Part shown: in pieces, positions 1-4,602 of the stretch
Position numbering within the stretch: position 1 is the first letter of the stretch
Layout: each line of letters begins with the position of its first letter
From: Spirochaetota bacterium
Lineage (GTDB): Bacteria > Spirochaetota > UBA4802 > JAFGJZ01
Direction: 5' to 3'
DNA: 8,093 nucleotides
NCBI GenBank assembly: GCA_023396665.1
Contig: JAEWVL010000077.1
Span: forward strand, 1-8,093
Position numbers and translations under genes: made by a program
The notes under the pieces: model-generated
What the model was told of the DNA's origin: nothing
Database searches by the model: none
What the model saw: only the letters and a program-made list of their open reading frames with translations

Positions 1-72
1 CCGCTTGAAGCAGGAGCTGAGTATCTGTGTTGTGCAGAGAGCCTCTTCATGAAGCGGAAAACTACAGTGTAA
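1..72 (+). CDS. Possible 3' end of an upstream gene (partial)
   Basis: Reading frame 1 is open from the window edge to a TAA at 70-72, giving 23 residues that end in FMKRKTTV. The other two forward frames close by position 52. This is the only frame that could be the tail of a gene entering from the left, but 23 codons are too few to show coding bias, and no family can be recognised. The fragment sits about 118 bp upstream of the porin start and points the same way, so it could belong to the same or a preceding operon. It may equally be non-coding. Confidence 0.3.
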   Translation, partial: PLEAGAEYLCCAESLFMKRKTTV

Positions 73-83
73 CTTTCAAGAGT

Positions 84-147
84 GAAGCTCGAATAATCAG
101 AAACGGAACGAATGTACTTCGTTTTTCATTGGCATTGTTCGGGCTTC
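84..147 (+). promoter_or_regulatory. Long imperfect hairpin in the porin upstream region
   Basis: GAAGCTCGAATAAT at 84-97 pairs with ATTGTTCGGGCTTC at 134-147 over 14 positions; the only two non-Watson-Crick pairs are G-U. Inside it, AACGAA (107-112) and TTCGTT (118-123) form a second stem around a 5-base loop. No T-run follows, so it is not a textbook intrinsic terminator. It may be a terminator for a gene ending near 72, an RNA leader structure, or an operator in DNA form. The right arm overlaps the promoter-like element at 129-174, so folding or protein binding here could affect porin expression. The pairing is visible in the sequence; the role is inferred. Confidence 0.45.
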
Positions 148-174
148 GGGTTGAAAATATTAATTTTAGAGATT
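129..174 (+). promoter_or_regulatory. Porin promoter/leader element (copy A of an intergenic repeat)
   Basis: This segment lies just upstream of the porin ribosome binding site and is about 78 percent identical to 4094-4138. Two promoter readings are possible. A sigma-70-like reading has TTGTTC (135-140), a 17-bp spacer and TATTAA (158-163). A sigma-54-like reading has TTGGCA (129-134) with GG at 131-132 and GC at 143-144, the 10-base gap that sigma-54 requires, although the TT normally before GC is GG here. The GG/GC pair is retained in the second copy, while the -10 hexamer is weaker there. Which reading is right cannot be settled from one sequence. Confidence 0.35.
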
Positions 175-190
175 CCCAAGAGGAGTTAAT

Positions 191-1384
191 ATGAGTTTCA
201 AAAAGATTTGCCTTGTGGCGCTGCTTTTCGGCGCTGTATCTGTTTTTGCCGCACAGTCGCCCGAAGAGGATGTTTCCAAGGCGCGTCTGCTGCTTTCGCC
301 GAACAGATGGGTTCAGATGCATTATTTTCTGCAGGCCGGAACCGCTTTCAGTTTCAATGATGATTACGTTTCAAAGAACGATTACTATGTTAATCATAAC
401 CGTTTGATTCTTAACGGGCAAACGGCCGATAAGTTCTTTTTCTTTTTTCAGACAGAGGATTTTTCCGTAAACTCCACGCAAAAGACCGGTGACAGCCCTC
501 TGTACGTACAGGATGCATTTATCAATTACGAAATCGCCGATTCTTTTCAGATTTTCGCCGGTCAGATGCCTCTTCCTTTTTCCCGGATGAATAATCAGAG
601 CGCAGCGACCACACTTACGAACGATCTTGATCAGAACGCGTCGTCATTGTATAATTATTCGAACGATGGCCGTGACACGGGCATACTGTTTCGCGGTTTT
701 CTGTTTCAGCGTTATCTTGAGTATCGCGTTGGAATGTTCAGGGGCCAGGGTAGAGAAGAGTTTTCGGCAGATCCCGATAATCCGGATAGTGAAACGCATA
801 CGATAAACGAGGGCGATTGGCCCCGTTTCACCGGTCGTCTTCAGGTGCATATCGCCGACAGAGAGGATGGATTCTTTTACAGTGAAAATTATCTGGGAAA
901 GCGTGATGTTTTTGCTTTCGGAATCGGTTATGATTTTCAACCCGGGGTATGCGACAAAAGTCGTGACGGAGATCCGAGAAACTATTTTGCCATGACCGTG
1001 GATGTCACAGCCGACAAGTCGATCGCCGGCGGAAATTCTTTTGCGCTTCAGGGGGCGCTGACCTACGGACAGGGTAATCCTTCGGATTCGGACAGGTTTG
1101 AAGATCTGGATTACAAGAATTATGTTACTATCTATGTTCAATGCGGAATGCTGATGGCCTCCAGGTGGCAGCCCTTTGCCCGCTATGCCATGAGTAACAG
1201 ACTGAATGCGAAGGATTCAGGAAAAGGCGGCAATTACGTTTCGCATGTGTTGTCAACCGGGCTTAACTATTTTATCGACGGCCACAATGCGAACCTGCGC
1301 GCGCAATATGATCTTCCTCTCGGTGACGGAAGCAATAAAGATGGAGAACACAAACTGTCCTTGCAGATGCAGTGTTATCTGTAA
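191..1384 (+). CDS. Outer-membrane porin, phosphate-selective porin O/P-like
   Basis: This is probably a trimeric-type beta-barrel porin giving passive diffusion across the outer membrane. Residues 1-20 are a signal peptide (basic KK at 4-5, hydrophobic core, VFA before a likely cut at 20/21). The mature part has alternating polar/hydrophobic strands rich in aromatic residues, and stretches typical of OprP/OprO-like porins (PF07396): a strand ending FFFFFQTEDF, then VQDAFINYEI, FAGQMPLPFSR and GRDTGILFRG followed by YRVGMFRGQG. The barrel ends in a beta-signal-like strand with tyrosine next to last but leucine rather than phenylalanine at the terminus. The 397-residue length suits the family. 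AGGAG at 181-185, five bases before ATG, fixes the start. The GH43 gene follows after 75 bp on the same strand, so a sugar-oligomer substrate is more likely than phosphate. Specificity is inferred, not visible. Confidence 0.78.
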   Translation: MSFKKICLVALLFGAVSVFAAQSPEEDVSKARLLLSPNRWVQMHYFLQAGTAFSFNDDYVSKNDYYVNHNRLILNGQTADKFFFFFQTEDFSVNSTQKTGDSPLYVQDAFINYEIADSFQIFAGQMPLPFSRMNNQSAATTLTNDLDQNASSLYNYSNDGRDTGILFRGFLFQRYLEYRVGMFRGQGREEFSADPDNPDSETHTINEGDWPRFTGRLQVHIADREDGFFYSENYLGKRDVFAFGIGYDFQPGVCDKSRDGDPRNYFAMTVDVTADKSIAGGNSFALQGALTYGQGNPSDSDRFEDLDYKNYVTIYVQCGMLMASRWQPFARYAMSNRLNAKDSGKGGNYVSHVLSTGLNYFIDGHNANLRAQYDLPLGDGSNKDGEHKLSLQMQCYL

Positions 1385-1394
1385 GAACGATCAG

Positions 1395-1421
1395 CCGCAA
1401 GTCAAGGTTGTGCTTGGGCGG
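1395..1421 (+). other. Small hairpin between porin and GH43 genes
   Basis: CAAG (1398-1401) pairs with CTTG (1413-1416), and flanking CCG (1395-1397) can pair with CGG (1419-1421) if two G bases bulge out. It lies just after the porin stop codon. It could act as a weak intercistronic attenuator or an mRNA stabiliser that lets the porin be made in excess of the enzyme. There is no T-run, and the short stem could be chance. Confidence 0.25.
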
Positions 1422-1459
1422 AAAGTAACAGCTCTACTTTTAGTAAGGATGTTTTTGAT

Positions 1460-2527
1460 ATGATTCTGACGGTAAAAAGATTATGCACAGCGGTTCTGGC
1501 CGTTTCGCTTCTGTTCACGCTTCTGGCATGTGTGAACGAGAAAACAGCAATCTTAAGACGGCTCATCAAGCCGGGCCGGGCTCTGGTTACCGATCTGTAT
1601 ACCGCAGATCCCTCTGCGCATGTTTTTGAAAAGAAACTCTATATTTACCCCTCACACGATATCGAAACCAATACTCCGGATTCGAACGAGGGTGATCAAT
1701 TTGCAATGCAGGATTATCATGTCTACTCGATCAGCGATTTCAATTCGCCGGTAACAGATCATGGAGAGGTTTTGCATCTGAAAGATGTGCCATGGGCGGC
1801 TAAGCAGCTGTGGGCGCCCGATGTCGCGTATAAAAACGGCAGCTACTATCTCTATTTTCCCGCAAAAGACCGCGGGGGGATATTTCGTATCGGAGTAGCA
1901 CGTTCGGATAAACCCTATGGTCCTTTTAAAGCCGAAGCGGAACCGATAGCCGGCAGTCTCAGCATGGATCCCGCCGTGTTTGTTGATGATAACGGCAGCG
2001 CCTACATGTATTTCGGGGGACTGTGGGGTGGTCAGCTTGAGCGATGGAAAACCGGGAGCTATGATCCGGACGGAAGAATCCCTTCTGTTGCGGACCCCGC
2101 ACTGGGCCCGAAATTTGCGCGCATGACGGATGATATGCTGCAATTCGACGGACCGGTAGACGAGATAAAGATTGTTGATGATAACGGAAATCCGATAAAA
2201 TCAGGTGACAAATACCGGTGGTTCTTTGAGGCGGCATGGGTGCACAAATACAAAAAAACCTATTATCTTTCCTATTCGACGGGACCGACACATCTTATTG
2301 TCTATGCGACTTCGGATAAGCCCGAAGGACCCTTCACCTACCGGGGGGTTTTGCTTGAGCCTGTCACCGGATGGACGACGCATCATTCGACGGTTCAGTA
2401 TCAGGGCAAATGGTATCTGTTCTATCACGACAGCAGCCTTTCAAAAGGGAAAACACATCTTCGTTGCGTGAAATACGCGGTGATGAAACATAATGCGGAC
2501 GGAACAATTTCTTTGACGGTGAAGTGA
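1460..2527 (+). CDS. Glycoside hydrolase family 43 lipoprotein (arabinofuranosidase/xylosidase type)
   Basis: This is a five-bladed beta-propeller glycosidase predicted to cleave alpha-L-arabinofuranosyl or beta-D-xylosyl linkages by an inverting mechanism. The GH43 catalytic triad can be read directly: general base Asp50 in TADPSAHVF, pKa-modulating Asp170 in SMDPAVFVDDNG, and general acid Glu257 in WFFEAAWVHK. Other blade motifs are LWAPDVAYKNGSYYLYF (118-133), GPFKAEAEP and the C-terminal TTHHSTVQYQGKWYLFYHD (306-324), whose histidines sit where the family binds a structural ion. Residues 1-24 form a lipoprotein signal ending in LLAC, so Cys24 should be lipidated and the enzyme anchored to a membrane facing the periplasm or outside. 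AAGGA (1445-1449) lies 10 bases before ATG. It is a complete single-domain enzyme of usual length, with no carbohydrate-binding module. It follows the porin and is probably co-transcribed. The exact substrate cannot be told. Confidence 0.93.
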   Translation: MILTVKRLCTAVLAVSLLFTLLACVNEKTAILRRLIKPGRALVTDLYTADPSAHVFEKKLYIYPSHDIETNTPDSNEGDQFAMQDYHVYSISDFNSPVTDHGEVLHLKDVPWAAKQLWAPDVAYKNGSYYLYFPAKDRGGIFRIGVARSDKPYGPFKAEAEPIAGSLSMDPAVFVDDNGSAYMYFGGLWGGQLERWKTGSYDPDGRIPSVADPALGPKFARMTDDMLQFDGPVDEIKIVDDNGNPIKSGDKYRWFFEAAWVHKYKKTYYLSYSTGPTHLIVYATSDKPEGPFTYRGVLLEPVTGWTTHHSTVQYQGKWYLFYHDSSLSKGKTHLRCVKYAVMKHNADGTISLTVK

Positions 2528-2540
2528 TGTTCTGAGAGGG

Positions 2541-2604
2541 ACCGGTTAAAGAGATTCACTTGCGAATGTGCGGCTCTCTCGCAGGTGAATCTCCGAATAC
2601 CGGT
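2541..2604. terminator. Bidirectional hairpin between convergent genes
   Basis: GAGATTCACTTGCGA (2551-2565) pairs with TCGCAGGTGAATCTC (2579-2593), 15 positions with a single G-U, around a 13-base loop. An outer ACCGGT at 2541-2546 can pair with ACCGGT at 2599-2604. It lies 14 bp after the GH43 stop and 20 bp before the end of the opposite-strand lipoprotein gene, the usual place for a shared terminator. Neither side has a clear T-tract, so it may work with Rho or mainly protect 3' ends. Confidence 0.7.
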
Positions 2605-2623
2605 CAATAAAGCGCGGCTTTGC

Positions 2624-3898
2624 TCAGGGTCTTATCTTTGTGCCGTCCTTGAATATCTGTCCCTTATCCTGAACATCCAGATCGTCCTGGTTCAGATTGC
2701 TGACACCGACAAAATATATTTTACCGCTTTCTATCGCCTGTGCGATAAGCCCGCTGCAGTCGCTGTTTGAGATGGTGATGATGCTTCCGTTTCCGCCCTC
2801 ATCGCCAGATGCCGTCACCGAAGGCGTATATGAATCATCCTCTTTTTCGATGCTGCAGTTTTCAACGGTAATCGCTGAGGTGTCATAGGCCTGCAGCAGA
2901 TTGTATTCCATCTGGCAGTTGCGTATGGTCAGCTCGGCGCTTTCCATGGTGTTGGCCTCGTTAACGATGCCGCCGTCGATTATGACACTGTCGTTTCCGC
3001 CGACGTAAATATTGAACAGATTGATGACAGTATCAGTGTAAGTGATTTCAGGGCCCAGTCCTGCGTAAGATCCGCTTTTTGCTGTTGAACCGGTCGTTAC
3101 ATTTGACAGGCTTGCCGCGGTATCGAGATCGCCGGGAGTGTGCACCGATGCCGTTATTCCCTCACAGTTGACCAGCGTCACTTCGGTGCCGCGGTCTTCC
3201 ACGTCAATCTGGTAACCGTTCATAACCGTGCCGACGAATTCCAGGTTCCAGCCCTCGCTTACTTCGATGGTGCGGGTGACCGGCTCGTCAGTTTTCAAAT
3301 CTCTCAGCTCGCCAATCTGTCCGTCATTGAAAAAGAAAACAGGATAAATCTCTTCTCCGCCGTTCAGGGTTACCTTTGCCGTATCGTGTACCTGAATTTC
3401 TTCGATGTTCGAATCATTTGCGACGATCATGGATGAATCCCAGGCACCGATACCCAGATGATTTGTCACCACGGTGTCGGTAAATGAAATGGAAGCGCTA
3501 TTTCTCACGGAGACGCCGATCTGGTAATCTTTTCCCCTGATTACAGTGGAGTTTTTCGTTTCAAGACTGCTTGTGTCGCTGATCAACACGGCGAATTCCT
3601 CGTCGTAACTGCCGATGATGTTCAACTTGCAATTGTCCAGAATAAGTTTGCCGCCGTTTTTGATTATGACGTTACCGGCAACGTCAAGAGTGGTGTCCTT
3701 GTACTCTTCTGTCGTTGCATCTATTATCAAATCGCCGTCGATGCGATCAGAATCATCACCGCTTTCCGATTCACAGCCGCAGAGCAAGCTTACAAGAAAA
3801 ACGCTCAGTAAAAGAGTTTTTGCTGCGTTCGCCGCTACTCCGAGTCCGTATTGCCGCTTTACATGCGCTGTGTCTAGTTGCCTGTACTTCATTTTCAT
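2624..3898 (-). CDS. Acidic beta-helix-like lipoprotein of unknown function
   Basis: No named family is recognised with confidence. The protein starts with a long basic N-region (about 27 residues), a hydrophobic core (29-39) and the lipobox LCGC, predicting lipidation at Cys42. A short Glu/Ser/Asp-rich tether (43-54) follows. The rest is a chain of irregular short repeats of the form polar-[SA]-x-[IL]-x-[IVF]-x-[ND]-[CST], for example GGKLILDNC (82-90), SASISFTDT (134-142), TEVTLVNC (238-245), AELTIRNC (321-328), SAITVENC (341-348) and GSIITISNS (371-379). That pattern is typical of right-handed parallel beta-helices (pectate-lyase-like or adhesin-like folds), but no catalytic residues can be assigned. 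GAGG (plus-strand positions 3904-3907) five bases before ATG supports the start. The gene is a single unit with its own promoter candidate. It could be a surface adhesin or polysaccharide-binding protein; this is inference from fold alone. Confidence 0.85.
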   Translation of the reverse strand: MKMKYRQLDTAHVKRQYGLGVAANAAKTLLLSVFLVSLLCGCESESGDDSDRIDGDLIIDATTEEYKDTTLDVAGNVIIKNGGKLILDNCKLNIIGSYDEEFAVLISDTSSLETKNSTVIRGKDYQIGVSVRNSASISFTDTVVTNHLGIGAWDSSMIVANDSNIEEIQVHDTAKVTLNGGEEIYPVFFFNDGQIGELRDLKTDEPVTRTIEVSEGWNLEFVGTVMNGYQIDVEDRGTEVTLVNCEGITASVHTPGDLDTAASLSNVTTGSTAKSGSYAGLGPEITYTDTVINLFNIYVGGNDSVIIDGGIVNEANTMESAELTIRNCQMEYNLLQAYDTSAITVENCSIEKEDDSYTPSVTASGDEGGNGSIITISNSDCSGLIAQAIESGKIYFVGVSNLNQDDLDVQDKGQIFKDGTKIRP

Positions 3899-3929
3899 GA
3901 AAACCTCATCTCATCGTTGATAATCAGAC

Positions 3930-3958
3930 TTGGCAAGCTACCCGATAAATGTTTTAAT
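3930..3958 (+). promoter_or_regulatory. Plus-strand promoter candidate overlapping the lipoprotein promoter
   Basis: TTGGCA (3930-3935), a 17-bp spacer and TTTAAT (3953-3958) match the sigma-70 hexamers at five of six positions each. It occupies almost the same DNA as the minus-strand promoter, so the two would compete or fire divergently. No convincing gene lies directly downstream; the next supported plus-strand ORF starts at 4441. Confidence 0.35.
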
Positions 3959-3963
3959 GTCAA
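3935..3963 (-). promoter_or_regulatory. Promoter candidate for the beta-helix lipoprotein gene
   Basis: On the minus strand a perfect TTGACA (3963-3958) is followed after 17 bp by TAGCTT (3940-3935), which keeps the important T, A and final T of the -10 hexamer. Transcription would begin near 3928, leaving a leader of about 30 bases with the ribosome binding site. The match is by eye. Confidence 0.5.
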
Positions 3964-4093
3964 TATAATTTGGAATAGCAGGGGAACGGTATTGCTTTTT
4001 TCATCGTTGTATAAAAAGAGCGGCCTCAGGAAGTTAGCTCTATTGTCTGTTACGACAGCCTTTGTCATAAGGTAGTTTTTTAGAACCGCCTTA

Positions 4094-4138
4094 TTGGAAT
4101 TAGTCGAGCTTCGAGTTGCGAAGATTAATTTCGAGATT
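4094..4138 (+). repeat. Copy B of the porin leader element
   Basis: Aligned with 129-174, about 36 of 46 columns match, with one single-base gap. Conserved blocks are TTGG, TCG, GCTTCG, GTTG, ATTAATTT and GAGATT, in the same order and spacing. The GG (4096-4097) and GC (4108-4109) of a possible sigma-54 site keep their 10-base gap. Unlike copy A it is not next to a start codon: the nearest plus-strand ORF begins 302 bases downstream. The left hairpin arm seen upstream of copy A is not clearly present here. Confidence 0.5.
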
Positions 4139-4207
4139 GTCTATCAATGCTCCTGCGCATTAATTGTGATGGTGTGATTTCAGCGATGATCATAAGGGGG
4201 ATTTCCT

Positions 4208-4243
4208 GTTATTAATTTGTATTGTTAACAATATGTGAATAAC
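4208..4243. promoter_or_regulatory. Nested palindrome, operator-like
   Basis: TATTGTTAACAATA (4220-4233) is a perfect 14-bp palindrome. It is flanked by GTTATT (4208-4213) and its reverse complement AATAAC (4238-4243). Such two-tier symmetry in AT-rich intergenic DNA resembles a binding site for a dimeric repressor, but it could also act as a cruciform or RNA hairpin. The bound protein is unknown. Confidence 0.4.
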
Positions 4244-4440
4244 AACGGGATTACACAAATAACGAGCGCCTGTAGTATTCGAAATTTTTAAAAGGAAAAA
4301 AACAGAGAACTTGAAGAATTTTAGTTGTAATTTTCATTAATTGAAAAGATAAAGATAAAAGAGTATCCAGTTCGTTACATTGTCACAAATATTCGAATGC
4401 GGGTTCTCAACAGAATCTACCGGCCTCAAAAGGAGATACT

Positions 4441-4602
4441 ATGGCAGCGGTACAGGCAGATTCCTTTACGTTTGTAATTGGTAACATCAATTTTCAGGTC
4501 GAACGCCAGAATACAGAGATGTATCCCGGTGTATTGGCTGAAACTATTGTAATAGAATATGAAATCTCTGAATCAGAAGCGGGGGTTTGCCCGGTTCTCT
4601 GA
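4441..4602 (+). CDS. Small hypothetical protein, 53 residues
   Basis: ATG at 4441 is preceded by AAGGAG (4430-4435) with a five-base gap, the best ribosome binding site in the window together with the porin's and the 5972 gene's. The frame runs 53 codons to TGA at 4600-4602. The product begins MAAVQADSFTFVIGN and contains two beta-strand-like stretches (about residues 8-20 and 31-43), then an acidic EISESEAG segment and a VCPVL end. There is no signal peptide or membrane segment, and no family is recognised. The last 30 bases overlap the 3' end of the convergent exonuclease gene. It may be a true small protein, or the start of a longer gene cut short by the rearrangement that placed the exonuclease gene here. 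A plus-strand promoter could lie anywhere in the preceding AT-rich region. Confidence 0.5.
   Translation: MAAVQADSFTFVIGNINFQVERQNTEMYPGVLAETIVIEYEISESEAGVCPVL

Larger units (their letters stand above)
3899..4440. other. AT-rich intergenic region with regulatory structure, no gene
   Basis: These 542 bases contain no ORF with a ribosome binding site. What can be seen: overlapping opposite-strand promoter candidates (3930-3963); an ATAAGG/CCTTAT inverted repeat (4067-4072 and 4089-4094); copy B of the leader repeat (4094-4138); AATGC/GCATT around a short loop (about 4146-4161); a nested palindrome (4208-4243); a TTTTCA/TGAAAA hairpin (4331-4347); and two TATTCGAA motifs near 4277 and 4390. From about 4200 to 4390 the DNA is clearly richer in A and T than the neighbouring genes. 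A small RNA is possible but cannot be shown here. Confidence 0.6.

Noticed and set aside
1..57. Inverted repeat CCGCTT (1-6) and AAGCGG (52-57), with further short pairings inside
   Set aside because: The stem needs several bulges, the loop is long, and it is cut by the window edge; chance is as good an explanation.
129..175. The repeated leader element being coding in both copies (LALFGLRVENINF against LELVELRVAKINF)
   Set aside because: The frames look similar when translated, but base changes are spread over all codon positions, a one-base gap breaks the frame, and neither has a start signal.
644..1141. 165-codon open frame on the minus strand inside the porin gene
   Set aside because: It is antisense to a clear signal-peptide-bearing porin, its translation resembles no protein, and it has no ribosome binding site of note.
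1652..2143. 163-codon minus-strand open frame inside the GH43 gene
   Set aside because: It lies wholly opposite a gene with intact catalytic motifs; its composition (many Arg, Ile, His, Cys) is typical of an antisense shadow.
4007..4075. Short plus-strand frame reading like a signal peptide (YKKSGLRKLALLSVTTAFVI) before a TAG
   Set aside because: It has only a TTG start, no ribosome binding site and no continuing coding frame. It could be a remnant of a lost secreted gene, but 22 codons cannot support that.
4200..4400. Possible replication origin or centromere-like site in the AT-rich stretch
   Set aside because: No DnaA-box cluster, iterons or replication/partition gene is present; AT-richness and one palindrome are not enough.
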